DNA of 64,000 nucleotides from Exiguobacterium sp. (GCF_020832205.1 NZ_JAFIFD010000013.1:124001-188000), one strand, 5' to 3'; numbered from the stretch's first letter, positions 8,384 through 16,696 are shown. Numbers and translations: made by a program. Notes: generated by a model from the sequence alone, not told the origin.

Positions 8384-10012
8384 ATGCGTAACAAGAAATG
8401 GTTAGCTTTATCAGGAGTCGCTTTGCTCGCAACGGCAGCATGTGGCGGAAATGAAGAATCGTCAAGCTCTTCTGAAGGATCTTCGTCGAGTGACGCGAAA
8501 AAAGAAGTCACGTTCGTATCGGCAACCGACTTGCCGCAGCTCGACCCGACACTCACGACAGACTCGACATCGATCATCGTGACGAACAACGTCTTCGAGG
8601 GACTGTATCGTCTAGATGAGAACAACCAACCGACACCGGGAATCGCGGAAGACGTCGAAGTATCGGAAGATGGCCTTACATACACGTTCAAGCTACGTGA
8701 CGCCAACTGGTCGGACGGCTCGCCAATCACAGCTGAAGATTTCGTCTATTCATGGAAACGCGCATTGAACCCAGAGACGGGTGCCGAATACGCGTACATC
8801 CTTCAAGACTTGAAGAACGCCAACAGCATCCTCGCGGGTGAGGCTGCCATTGACGACCTCGGCGTGAAAGCCGTGGATGAGAAGACGCTTGAAGTTCAAC
8901 TTGAAGCGCCAGCTCCTTATTTCCTCGGATTGACTGGTTTCCCGACGTACATGCCGCAAAAGCAAGAGTTCGTCGAAGAGCAAGGCGAAGCGTTCGCAAG
9001 CGCTGTCGACAAGACGCTCTACAACGGTCCTTACGTGCTTGAGAGCTGGCAAGACAACACAGGCTGGGTCTACAAGAAAAACCCGGAATATTGGGATGCT
9101 GACAACGTCAAGATGGAGACGATCAACGTCAAAGTCGTAAAAGACGTATCGACGGGCGTCAACTTGTTTGAGTCTGGCGAAGCGGACTATACGCTCCTCT
9201 CGTCTGAATTTGTCCCTCAGTTCCAAGACAGCGAAGAGTTCAAGACGCGCGCCGATGCCCGCATCAACTTCCTTCGCTTCAACCAAAAGAACGAGGCACT
9301 CCAAAACGTCCACATCCGTGAAGCACTCGCGAAAGGTTTTGACAAACAAGGCGTCACGGACGTCATCTTGACGGACGGTTCGCAACCGGCAAACTTCATC
9401 GTCGCCAAAGACTTCACGTACACGTCTGACGGTGCTGATTTCCGTGAGAAATATCCAGACCTCCTCAGCTACAACGTAGACGAAGCGAAAGCGGCGTGGG
9501 AGAAAGGATTGTCTGAACTCGGCGTCGAGACGGTCGAACTTGAGTTCCTCTCACGTGACGAAGAAGCGTTCAAGAAAGTAAACGAGTTCATCAAAGGCGA
9601 GCTTGAAAAGAACTTGCCAGGACTCACACTTAACATTAAACAACAACCGTTCAAAAACTTCCTTGAGCTTGAAGGCGCGGGCGACTATGACGTCTCCGCT
9701 GCCGGCTGGGGACCTGACTATCAAGATCCGATGACGTATCTCGACATGTGGGTCACGGACGGTCCGTTCAACCGGATGGCTTACTCGAACGACGAGTACG
9801 ACAAGCTCGTTCAAGCAGCCAAGAAAGAAGCCGACGAAATGAAGCGTTGGGAAACGATGCAAGAAGCTGAGCGCATCTTGCTCGAAGAGGACTTCGCAAT
9901 CGCACCGATCTATCAAAAAGGTGAGGCGTACCTCGAACGCTCAAACATCGAAAACATGTACCGTCACCCGTTCGGAGCTGATGCTAGCTTCAAATGGTTG
10001 GACGTGAACTGA
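8384..10012 (+). CDS. oppA: Peptide ABC transporter substrate-binding lipoprotein, OppA family
   Basis: A 542-residue extracytoplasmic solute-binding protein of family 5. The signal peptide MRNKKWLALSGVALLATAAC ends in a lipobox with the acylated cysteine, then a serine-rich linker. The mature part has ATDLPQLDP, VFEGLYRLDENNQPTPGIAE and the later GPYVLESW, all typical of OppA/DppE proteins that bind short peptides. The ATG at 8384 is 7 bases after GGGAGG; the ATG at 8378 is too close to that site. No permease or ATPase genes are adjacent, so it is an orphan binding protein that probably feeds a transporter encoded elsewhere. Confidence 0.9.
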   Translation: MRNKKWLALSGVALLATAACGGNEESSSSSEGSSSSDAKKEVTFVSATDLPQLDPTLTTDSTSIIVTNNVFEGLYRLDENNQPTPGIAEDVEVSEDGLTYTFKLRDANWSDGSPITAEDFVYSWKRALNPETGAEYAYILQDLKNANSILAGEAAIDDLGVKAVDEKTLEVQLEAPAPYFLGLTGFPTYMPQKQEFVEEQGEAFASAVDKTLYNGPYVLESWQDNTGWVYKKNPEYWDADNVKMETINVKVVKDVSTGVNLFESGEADYTLLSSEFVPQFQDSEEFKTRADARINFLRFNQKNEALQNVHIREALAKGFDKQGVTDVILTDGSQPANFIVAKDFTYTSDGADFREKYPDLLSYNVDEAKAAWEKGLSELGVETVELEFLSRDEEAFKKVNEFIKGELEKNLPGLTLNIKQQPFKNFLELEGAGDYDVSAAGWGPDYQDPMTYLDMWVTDGPFNRMAYSNDEYDKLVQAAKKEADEMKRWETMQEAERILLEEDFAIAPIYQKGEAYLERSNIENMYRHPFGADASFKWLDVN

Positions 10013-10019
10013 CCCGACA

Positions 10020-10052
10020 AGCTCTTCCATCACATGATGGAAGGGCTTTTTT
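10020..10052 (+). terminator. oppA terminator
   Basis: Stem AGCTCTTCCATC / GATGGAAGGGCT with loop ACAT and six T residues, eight bases after the stop codon. Confidence 0.85.
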
Positions 10053-10117
10053 ATGGTCGGCAGGCCCTTTCCGCCCAGTGACGACTGCTCGCCTTGAACA
10101 GATCGACTTCTTCCCAT

Positions 10118-10189
10118 AAAAAAAGACGAACTAGATCGCTTCTCGCGGTCTAGTTCGTCTTCCGTTCGAAGCGGTCCGAGGTCCGCTTC
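10118..10189 (-). terminator. Tandem hairpins ending the NhaC transporter gene
   Basis: On the minus strand a first stem (GAAGCGG / CCGCTTC, 10168-10189) is followed by an 11-bp stem GACGAACTAGA / TCTAGTTCGTC and seven T residues (10118-10160). The second is a strong intrinsic terminator. The first also has a T run on the plus strand. Confidence 0.8.
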
Positions 10190-10198
10190 TTTTTTAGA

Positions 10199-11791
10199 TT
10201 ACGCTTCGCGTTCCGCCCGGATTTCTGCCGGGACACGTCCGCGTTTCGAGATGATTTGTGCGACGAAGAGCAAGACGACGAACGTCGCTGCCGCCGCGAA
10301 GAAACCGATCCACATCGACGTCGTGATGCCGAGTACCAAGTAACCGACCGCTGAGACACCCGCCGCAATCGAAGCGTACGGAAGCTGCGTCAACACGTGA
10401 TCGATGTGGTGCGAACCCGCACCCGTCGAACTGAGGATCGTCGTATCCGAAATCGGTGAACAGTGGTCACCGAAGACGGCACCTGCGAGCACGGCTGCGA
10501 GTGTCGGAAGCAACAGCTCCGGCTCGACCGCCATGATCAAATCTGCTCCAATCGGAAGCATGAGACCGAACGTCCCCCAGCTCGTCCCTGTCGAGAACGC
10601 CATCAGGCCGGCGATCGCGAACAAGATGAGTGGCAAGTAAGACGCCGCAATGCGATCCGTGACGAAGCTTGCCAAGTAATCACCCGTTCTCATGTCACCG
10701 ATGACCGCGATGATCGTCCACGCGAACAACAAGATGAGCACTGCCGGCCACATGGCACGGACACCGGCCCAAGCGGCGCGACCGTAGTCAGCAGACGGGA
10801 TTTTACGTCCGATGAGCAACAAGAACGCCGAGATCAAACTGATGACAGCACCAGCAACGAGTGAACGCGTGACATCTGTCGCCTCAAAGGCACCGAGGAG
10901 CGAGAACGCTTGTCCGTCGGCCGCGAGCGCTAGTCCACCCGTGTACAACATGGCCGAGACAGTAGCGACGATCAATACGATGATCGGAACGATCAAGTCA
11001 CGGACTTTCCCGCCGTCATGCTCTTTAATATCTTCGCTCATTCCCATTGGCGCACCTTTCGACACATCGTACAGCTCGCCTTTAAGGGCGCGAAGCTCAT
11101 GTGTGCGCATCGGTCCGATGGCGAGCCCGGTGAACGCGACATATCCTGTCAACAGAAGCGCGAAGATGGCATAAAAGTTCATCGGGATCATTTGAATGAA
11201 CGCCGACAATGACGAATAGCTGTCAATCGAGTATTTCGCTAAAATACCAGCGATGATGGCGATGATGTAGGCGCCCCAACTCGAGAGCGGGCTGATGACA
11301 CAGACCGGTGCGGCCGTTGAGTCAATCGTATAAGCGAGTTTCGCCCGTGAGACTTTTTTCCGGTCCGTGAGCGGACGGCTGATGTTCCCGACAGCGAGAC
11401 TGTTGAAATAGTCATCAATGAAAATCAAAATCCCAAGTCCGAACGAGACGAGGCGGGCGCCGCGTGCCGTCTTGACGTTTGCTGCTGCCCATTCACCGAA
11501 CGCGCGAGCACCGCCCGACGTTTGAATGATCGATGACAAAATACCGAGTAAGAGCAAGAACGCGATCAACAGGACGTTCCATTCGTTCAATTCACCGTCA
11601 GACCAGAACAAGGCGACGATGTTCGACCATAAGTATGAGATCGAGTCGATCGGGTTGAAGCTGTGCAGGAGCAATACCCCTGCGATAATCCCGACGCCGA
11701 GTGACGGGATGACTTTCCGTGTTGTGATGGCCATAATGATGGCAAGCAATGCCGGTACGAGTGACAGTACCGAAGTTGAATAATCTACCAT
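10199..11791 (-). CDS. lysW: NhaC-family transporter, probable lysine transporter (LysW type)
   Basis: A 530-residue polytopic protein of the NhaC Na+/H+ antiporter superfamily, with repeated glycine-rich membrane segments such as SLGVGIIAGVLLLHSFNP, GDHCSPISDTTILSSTGAG and FIDDYFNSLAVG. The ATG at 11791 follows GAGGAGG; the frame is open for 65 more codons upstream but these are riboswitch leader. Transcription is preceded by a lysine riboswitch with terminator, so the cell switches it off when lysine is plentiful. NhaC-type proteins under this RNA have been predicted to import lysine and named LysW; that function is applied here by regulatory context. A sodium/malate-lactate antiporter role is less likely. 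Confidence 0.82.
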   Translation of the reverse strand: MVDYSTSVLSLVPALLAIIMAITTRKVIPSLGVGIIAGVLLLHSFNPIDSISYLWSNIVALFWSDGELNEWNVLLIAFLLLLGILSSIIQTSGGARAFGEWAAANVKTARGARLVSFGLGILIFIDDYFNSLAVGNISRPLTDRKKVSRAKLAYTIDSTAAPVCVISPLSSWGAYIIAIIAGILAKYSIDSYSSLSAFIQMIPMNFYAIFALLLTGYVAFTGLAIGPMRTHELRALKGELYDVSKGAPMGMSEDIKEHDGGKVRDLIVPIIVLIVATVSAMLYTGGLALAADGQAFSLLGAFEATDVTRSLVAGAVISLISAFLLLIGRKIPSADYGRAAWAGVRAMWPAVLILLFAWTIIAVIGDMRTGDYLASFVTDRIAASYLPLILFAIAGLMAFSTGTSWGTFGLMLPIGADLIMAVEPELLLPTLAAVLAGAVFGDHCSPISDTTILSSTGAGSHHIDHVLTQLPYASIAAGVSAVGYLVLGITTSMWIGFFAAAATFVVLLFVAQIISKRGRVPAEIRAEREA

Positions 11792-11836
11792 GCTGTTTTC
11801 CTCCTCTTCTGTTTGAGATGAGGCCCCCCTATGCTT

Positions 11837-11884
11837 AAAAAAACGCAAAGCGAGGGCATCGGCAACAAAGCCGACACCCTCGCT
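11837..11884 (-). terminator. Riboswitch-controlled terminator of the lysW leader
   Basis: The stem AGCGAGGG.GTCGGC pairs with GCCGA.GCCCTCGCT, then TTTGCGTTTTTTT follows on the minus strand. It lies between the lysine aptamer and the ribosome binding site, as expected for transcriptional attenuation. Confidence 0.85.
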
Positions 11885-11904
11885 GGATGTTCCGTCTTTC
11901 TTAG

Positions 11905-12083
11905 CCGACTTGGAGCGCTCCATACGTAAATATGTATGGCAGTCTGACGGGTATTTCCCGTCAGCCCAGCATAAAGTCAGAGACATGACTTCACACTTCG
12001 GCGATCTTGCCTTTCTGTAGTCTTCACCGTTGTCATCCTCGGACTACTTACTCATCAGCATCGCACCTCTACCTCATCGATAG
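11905..12083 (-). ncRNA. Lysine riboswitch (L-box) upstream of the NhaC transporter
   Basis: Minus-strand RNA with the conserved L-box elements in order: AGAGGTGCGA, AGTA, the segment GATCGCCGAAG, the P4 hairpin CTGACGGG-AAATA-CCCGTCAG, then ACTGCCA and GGAGCGCT closing the junction. It matches the lysine aptamer of Bacillus lysC leaders and is followed by a strong terminator. Ends are approximate because the P1 helix is short and bulged. Confidence 0.92.
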
Positions 12084-12113
12084 CACGAATATTCATTTAA
12101 AAGTTACGTCTAA

Positions 12114-12141
12114 ATTATCATAAGTGACAATGACTTATCAA
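12114..12141 (-). promoter_or_regulatory. Candidate promoter for the riboswitch-lysW transcript
   Basis: TTGATA (12136-12141) and GATAAT (12114-12119) on the minus strand with 16 bases between, overlapping the start of the intergenic gap after the 92-residue gene. The start point would fall shortly before the aptamer. Confidence 0.55.
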
Positions 12142-12144
12142 CAC

Positions 12145-12423
12145 TTATTTTTCCTCGCGGACAATTTGTTTCAAGACAGCGAGTGCCTCTTTGTCGTCCG
12201 CCTCGACTGCTTTAAAGAAATCACTAAAGAAATGATACAGCACGAACCGTTCAGCGTGCGATGACGTGTGGTCTTTGATCGTCAGTAGGATGAGGCGGCG
12301 CAAACGACGTTTCGTCCGCGTCTCGTCCGGCAATTCTTCACATCGGTCTTGGAAGGCACGATATACAGAATTGATCAAATCCTCATGTTCATCATACGAC
12401 CGGTTGTAAGCAACTTGTTCCAT
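12145..12423 (-). CDS. Uncharacterised small helical protein
   Basis: A 92-residue protein I do not recognise. It is charged, apparently all-helical and soluble, with many Glu/Arg residues and no signal peptide or cysteine-pair motif apart from one Cys in RCEELPDE. The segment RFVLYHFFSDFFKAVEADD is the most hydrophobic. The ATG at 12423 follows AAAGGGGGG; the frame could also begin at a TTG seven codons earlier but that would overlap the binding site. It has its own promoter and lies just upstream of the lysine-riboswitch transporter, with no terminator seen between them, so some read-through into the riboswitch leader is possible. Confidence 0.7.
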   Translation of the reverse strand: MEQVAYNRSYDEHEDLINSVYRAFQDRCEELPDETRTKRRLRRLILLTIKDHTSSHAERFVLYHFFSDFFKAVEADDKEALAVLKQIVREEK

Positions 12424-12468
12424 CTGTGATATCCCCCCTTTCAATTTATACCGATGAAACTTGTTGTA

Positions 12469-12497
12469 ACTATACCAACTTACCAGTGACCGTTCAA
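12469..12497 (-). promoter_or_regulatory. Promoter of the 92-residue gene
   Basis: TTGAAC (12492-12497) and TATAGT (12469-12474) on the minus strand with a 17-base spacer, about 45 bases before the start codon. Confidence 0.6.
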
Positions 12498-12540
12498 TCG
12501 TTTCGGGTCGGTCTTAACAAAAATCATACGTTAGACCGAC

Positions 12541-14250
12541 TCATGATTCGATGAATGAGAACGTCGTCACATCAAACAGTCCCATATCCGTCAACTTCAA
12601 ATCCGGAATGACAGGAAGGGCGAGGAACGACATCGTCAAGTACGGGTTGAAGTGACGATGGGCCCCGACGACGTCGAGGGCGTCATTTAACTGTTCGAGG
12701 ACGTGGGCGACTTCTCTGTATGGACGTTTCGTCATGAGTCCACCGATTTCGAGCGGCAAAACGGCGAGCACTTCCCCTTCCGACACCGCGACGACACCGC
12801 CGCCGACTCTTTCGAGCGTCTCGGATGCGAGCAACATGTCTTCCGGGCTGACTCCCGCGACGACGAGGTTATGACTGTCGTGCGCCACTGTCGCCGCGAG
12901 CGCGCCACGCTTCAAGCCAAAACCGGTCACTGGTGCGAGTGCCATATGACCCGTCCCGTGGTGCCGTTCGATGACAGCGAGCGTCGCGATATCCTGGGCG
13001 ATGTCCGCACCCGATTCGTCCGGATTGAAGATGAGTCGTTCCCGCTTCGTCAACAGGCTGTTCGGCAACACTTGAATCACGTCGACGGGCTCTTCTTTCA
13101 CTGGCAAGCGGAACGAGTCTGCCGTCAAATCTGGAAGTTTAAGCTCCCCTTTCATCGGCTTCGGCACTTCGATGCCTTCGGCTTCGAACGTGGCGTTCCC
13201 TTCCTTCACTACAGGCTCGCCGTTCACGTAAACGGAATCGATCGTTACCGATTCGACGTCTGACAAGATGACAAAGTTCGCTTTCTTGCCGGGCGCAATC
13301 GCCCCCACATCTTTCAATCCATACGCTTCAGCGGCATGAAGGCTGGCGATGGCGTACGCCGTTTCCGGTTTGACCCCTTGCTTGATGGCCATGCGAATGT
13401 TGTAGTCGATCCCGCCTTCGGCGACAAGGTCATCCAAGTGTTTGTCATCGGTACAGAACAAGAAGCGATGCGCATTGCTCTCCGTGATGGCCCGGCTCAC
13501 TTGTTCGACGTTTCGCGCCACGGACCCTTCCCGGATTTGAACGTAAAAACCACGACGGACTCGTTCAAGTGCCTCTTCCGCTGTCGTGCATTCGTGATCG
13601 GTCATGATGCCAGCCGTCCGATACACGTTCAACTGGTCTGGACCAAGCCCTGAGGCGTGACCGTCAACGACTTTACCGACATGCTCGGTCTGGGCGATCT
13701 TTTGGAGCATATCTTCACTCCCGGCTTCGACAGATGGATAATCCATCACTTCGCCGAGACCATGCACGCCCGGGTCGCCTAAGAACGGGGCCAAGTCTTC
13801 CGCATATAGTTTAGCGCCCGCATGCTCGAACGGCGTCGCCGGCACACAACTCGGGAGCATCATCCGTACGTCGAGCGGGAGCCCTTTCGCGTCGGCGAGC
13901 ATGTATTCAATTCCGAGCGCTCCGTTGACGTTGGCAATCTCGTGCGGATCGGCAATGACTGTCGCCACGCCGAGTGGAAGGACCGCTTTCGCAAACTCGT
14001 GCGGCGGGACCATCGACGACTCGATATGGACGTGCGAGTCGATGAACGTCGGTGCGAGCGTCCACGACGGATCGTGATACTCGACCTCCCCTTCATAACC
14101 TTCCCCGATGGCTACGATATATCCTGCGTCGATGGCGACGTCTGTCCGAATCGTCTCCCGACTATAAACATCGATGACCGCCACATCTTTAAAGACGACC
14201 GCCGCTTTCTTTTTCTTGGCGGCGATATCAATCAAATGTTGTTTTTCCAT
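12541..14250 (-). CDS. ade: Adenine deaminase
   Basis: A 569-residue amidohydrolase that deaminates adenine to hypoxanthine in purine salvage. Metal-ligand motifs are complete: DSHVHIESSM, ADPHEIANV, DGHASGLGPDQLNVY, TDHECTT and the catalytic FCTDDKH. The C-terminal Ade-specific domain with GFGLKRGALAATVAHDSHN is present. Length matches Bacillus AdeC. The ATG follows AAAGGAGACACACCACAG. It is divergent from a gamma-carbonic anhydrase gene; no purine riboswitch is visible in the shared 122-base gap. An imperfect inverted repeat without a T run lies at 12511-12542 just after the stop. Confidence 0.95.
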   Translation of the reverse strand: MEKQHLIDIAAKKKKAAVVFKDVAVIDVYSRETIRTDVAIDAGYIVAIGEGYEGEVEYHDPSWTLAPTFIDSHVHIESSMVPPHEFAKAVLPLGVATVIADPHEIANVNGALGIEYMLADAKGLPLDVRMMLPSCVPATPFEHAGAKLYAEDLAPFLGDPGVHGLGEVMDYPSVEAGSEDMLQKIAQTEHVGKVVDGHASGLGPDQLNVYRTAGIMTDHECTTAEEALERVRRGFYVQIREGSVARNVEQVSRAITESNAHRFLFCTDDKHLDDLVAEGGIDYNIRMAIKQGVKPETAYAIASLHAAEAYGLKDVGAIAPGKKANFVILSDVESVTIDSVYVNGEPVVKEGNATFEAEGIEVPKPMKGELKLPDLTADSFRLPVKEEPVDVIQVLPNSLLTKRERLIFNPDESGADIAQDIATLAVIERHHGTGHMALAPVTGFGLKRGALAATVAHDSHNLVVAGVSPEDMLLASETLERVGGGVVAVSEGEVLAVLPLEIGGLMTKRPYREVAHVLEQLNDALDVVGAHRHFNPYLTMSFLALPVIPDLKLTDMGLFDVTTFSFIES

Positions 14251-14372
14251 CTGTGGTGTGTCTCCTTTTTCAACGTATTTTATCTATCTTAACAAGAATA
14301 ATCTTTTTGACGCAATTTCTTTTTCGAGTTGTGCGACAATAAGAGCATATCTGGTTGAAAGGGGTTACACAT

Positions 14373-14909
14373 ATGCAATATCAATTAGGCGAACTCATAC
14401 CACAAGTCGACGAGACCGTGTTCATCGCGCCAGGGGCACACGTCATCGGTGACGTGACGATCGGCGAGCACTCTGGGGTTTGGTTCAATACGGTCATTCG
14501 GGGAGATGAGGGCCCGATTCAAATCGGTTCTTACGTGAACATTCAGGACGGGTCGATGGTTCACCAATACGAAGGATCACCGACGATCATCCATGACCGT
14601 GTCTCGATCGGTCATATGGCGATGATTCACGGTTGTGAGATTGAAGAAGGCTGTCTCATCGGGATGCACGCGACCGTGCTCGACGGAGCCAAAGTCGGAA
14701 GAGGCTCGTTCGTCGCCGCCGGCGCGCTCGTCACGCCGAACATGCAAATCCCTGAAGGGGTCATGGTGATGGGGGTCCCGGCCAAAGTCGTCCGTCCGCT
14801 CAATGACGAAGACCGTTTCATCATGGAACGGACCGTCAACAAGTACGCCAAACGGGCGGAACAGTACCGAACGACGTGTACACCACTCGCCGCCACAGAA
14901 AGTTTGTGA
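14373..14909 (+). CDS. ytoA: Gamma-carbonic anhydrase-family hexapeptide protein, YtoA-like
   Basis: A 178-residue left-handed beta-helix protein. The hexapeptide repeats span most of the chain (VIGDVTIGEHSGVWFNTVIRGDEGPIQIG and onwards), and the three zinc-ligand histidines of gamma-class carbonic anhydrases appear in SMVHQ, IGHM and IHGC. Paralogues of this family (YtoA, YrdA, PaaY) have varied or unknown activity, so CO2 hydration is possible but unproven. The ATG at 14373 lies 8 bases after AAAGGGG; an ATG 18 bases earlier overlaps that site. Its stop codon is inside a cre site. Confidence 0.9.
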   Translation: MQYQLGELIPQVDETVFIAPGAHVIGDVTIGEHSGVWFNTVIRGDEGPIQIGSYVNIQDGSMVHQYEGSPTIIHDRVSIGHMAMIHGCEIEEGCLIGMHATVLDGAKVGRGSFVAAGALVTPNMQIPEGVMVMGVPAKVVRPLNDEDRFIMERTVNKYAKRAEQYRTTCTPLAATESL

Positions 14910-14920
14910 AAGCGTTTACA
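14907..14920 (+). promoter_or_regulatory. Catabolite-responsive element (cre) for CcpA
   Basis: TGAAAGCGTTTACA matches the cre consensus TGWAANCGNTNWCA at every position. It overlaps the ytoA stop codon and lies about 50 bases upstream of a TATACT -10 element (14972-14977) for the small genes that follow. In that upstream position CcpA could activate, or it could act as a roadblock on ytoA read-through. Confidence 0.65.
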
Positions 14921-15018
14921 AGATTCATAAATTGTTAACGATTATCCCGATTTTTCTTCATGTTTCCCTTGTATACTGAGGATGTAGTCAAGCCGACGTG
15001 TCGAAAGGGGCCAATTGT

Positions 15019-15198
15019 ATGCATCTCAACCATGCGCAATTCATGTTAGACTTGTACGCTTCGTCCATCAACCCAAGCTATTGCCTTCATGTCGAGGATT
15101 CATTCGACGAGACGTTACAAGGCACACATCGAGAGGTTTGGGAACGGATGCAATTGGATAATAATATAGAGGAAGAAATTCAAAACGGGGGAACGTGA
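15019..15198 (+). CDS. Small uncharacterised protein, 59 residues
   Basis: I do not recognise this protein. The ATG at 15019 is placed 8 bases after CGAAAGGGG; the frame also contains an upstream GTG at 14998 without a binding site. The product is soluble and acidic, starting MHLNHAQFMLDLYASS and ending in EEEIQNGGT, with one Cys. It is the first gene of a compact unit containing a -10 element, a 17-codon frame starting right after its stop and a bidirectional terminator, all downstream of a cre site. Codon use resembles its neighbours. Function unknown. Confidence 0.55.
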   Translation: MHLNHAQFMLDLYASSINPSYCLHVEDSFDETLQGTHREVWERMQLDNNIEEEIQNGGT

Positions 15199-15203
15199 TC
15201 ACA

Positions 15204-15257
15204 ATGATTCCAACTAACGTCATTCAAGACTGGCTCGCAAATAAATTAAAGAAATAA
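15204..15257 (+). CDS. Possible 17-residue peptide
   Basis: The frame MIPTNVIQDWLANKLKK starts six bases after the previous stop and is preceded by GGGGGAACGTGATCACA. A GTG at 15195 would give a 20-residue form overlapping the previous stop as GTGA. The peptide is short, amphipathic and ends in lysines. Such features fit a translationally coupled microprotein but also occur by chance. Confidence 0.35.
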   Translation: MIPTNVIQDWLANKLKK

Positions 15258-15269
15258 ATCACATAAATC

Positions 15270-15309
15270 AAAAGCTCGAGCGTAGGCACTTGTCCTCGCT
15301 CGAGCTTTT
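15270..15309. terminator. Bidirectional terminator
   Basis: AAAAGCTCGAGCG and CGCTCGAGCTTTT form a 13-bp stem between the small-gene unit and the convergent nitroreductase gene. Confidence 0.88.
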
Positions 15310-15311
15310 CA

Positions 15312-15860
15312 TTATTCAAAAATCGTGAGACAACTGTCGATCGACTGGCGTCGTTTTGTCGGTGGCACGTCCTCGAATCGCCCGAGTTGGAGCAGTCCGA
15401 CGAACGTCTCCCCGTCCGCCCCGATCATTTCTTGCAGACGAGCGTCTTCAAAGATGCCTCCGGTCCGCCAGACGAGACCGATGTCTCGCTCGCTGCAAAG
15501 CAAGTGGAAGTTTTGAATGAACGTCGCTGTCGCGAGCAACGCATCCTTCTTGTCTTTCTCCGTCTCGAACGACTTTGTCGTCACGTATAGGCACGCTGCC
15601 GCGTTCCGAATCCGCCCGGCAACCTTTTCCCGTTTCGCCTCAGGACCGTCCGTAAAAGCAGGTTCAAGTGCGTCTAACAATACTTCTTTCCCGTCACCGT
15701 TGAACAAATAGACGTTCCACGGCTCGATTTTGTTATGGAACGGCGCTTGGTGTGCCGATGCCAACAAGTCATAGAGCTCTTTCGTCTCAATCGTTCCTTC
15801 TGTGAACATGCGAATCGTCCGCCGCGATTCAATCAATCGTTGTCCGTCTGTCTTTTCCAT
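15312..15860 (-). CDS. Nitroreductase-family FMN oxidoreductase
   Basis: A 182-residue single-domain NfsA/Frp-superfamily flavoprotein. The N-terminal IESRRTIRMFTEGTI is the FMN-phosphate binding arginine motif; SAHQAPFHNKIEPWNVYLF and the late GLVWRTGGI plus LGRFEDVPPTKRR fit the YdjA/YfhC-like subgroup of small nitroreductases. These use NAD(P)H to reduce quinones or nitro compounds; the natural substrate is unknown. The ATG follows AGGGGGAAGTGAGTAG. It is a single-gene unit convergent with the upstream small genes. Confidence 0.85.
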   Translation of the reverse strand: MEKTDGQRLIESRRTIRMFTEGTIETKELYDLLASAHQAPFHNKIEPWNVYLFNGDGKEVLLDALEPAFTDGPEAKREKVAGRIRNAAACLYVTTKSFETEKDKKDALLATATFIQNFHLLCSERDIGLVWRTGGIFEDARLQEMIGADGETFVGLLQLGRFEDVPPTKRRQSIDSCLTIFE

Positions 15861-16048
15861 CTACTCACTTCCCCCTCTATTTTCTTTTTCATCATAATTG
15901 AAAACAGTTCTCACGTGTAGCAATTTGACCGATACTAGCGGGAACCTAATGGCTCCCCATCAAGTATATAGAGATGAACGGATGTCACGTTCGTTCGAAT
16001 GAAACTTGTACAACGTTTGAAGACGAAGCGGATAAGGAGAGGATCATC

Positions 16049-16663
16049 GTGCCCACACGTTTCAACTTATTTCTATTATGTACGCTCTCGCTCGTCATCT
16101 TCACAACAGCTTGTCACTCTGCGGCATCGCCACATGCAACGATTCAAATGAAAAGTGAAGAAGAACAACGCCAAATCGTAGACGAGTACACGTTCGACGA
16201 TTATAAGAAAGCATTTGATGAAGTCGTCATCGAAGCAAACCGGCTCGACGTGGAGGAACCGTTACGAAAGTGGGTGATTCGGACATTGGCAGAAGAGAAG
16301 CTGTACTATGAAACGGACTTGACAGATGCCCAAGTCATCGCACTCTCGACGGAAGCGATGAGACAAGATGCCGCATGGAAAACGGTCGCAAAAGAGCAGT
16401 ACAACATTCACGTATCGGCAGAAGAGGTTGATCAATTCATTCAACAAGGCCCGGACCAGAGTGATTTACCAAATCACCTCGCCTATGCGAGCGCCCTCGG
16501 CTTGTCGCTTCACCAACTCAATCACCAGTTCGATCGAGACCTTTATGAAAAGAATACGATTTGGTTAAAGTTGAAACTCGAGTTGGAAAAGAAGTACCGG
16601 ACAGACGACAACAACGAGCTCGTTGATCGCTATGAGGCGGAAGTGAACGCCGAGCTAGATTAA
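16049..16663 (+). CDS. Lipoprotein with SurA_N/PrsA-like chaperone fold
   Basis: A 204-residue exported lipoprotein: GTG start 9 bases after AAGGAG, hydrophobic signal NLFLLCTLSLVIF and lipobox FTTAC. The mature region is helical and charged. The stretch VSAEEVDQFIQQ, then SALGLSLHQLNHQFDRDLYEKNTIW, resembles the N-terminal chaperone domain of SurA/PrsA-type foldases (a helix ending before 'GLSxxQLxxQLxRxL'). No parvulin domain follows. The likely role is a membrane-tethered folding factor or an inactive relative, which is inference. The frame extends upstream but without a binding site. Confidence 0.65.
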   Translation: MPTRFNLFLLCTLSLVIFTTACHSAASPHATIQMKSEEEQRQIVDEYTFDDYKKAFDEVVIEANRLDVEEPLRKWVIRTLAEEKLYYETDLTDAQVIALSTEAMRQDAAWKTVAKEQYNIHVSAEEVDQFIQQGPDQSDLPNHLAYASALGLSLHQLNHQFDRDLYEKNTIWLKLKLELEKKYRTDDNNELVDRYEAEVNAELD

Positions 16664-16696
16664 CCTGACAGGTTGACCCGGTGAAGTCGTTCATAC

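Noticed and set aside
14251-14372. Purine riboswitch before adenine deaminase
   Set aside because: No conserved purine-aptamer loop sequences on either strand of the divergent gap.
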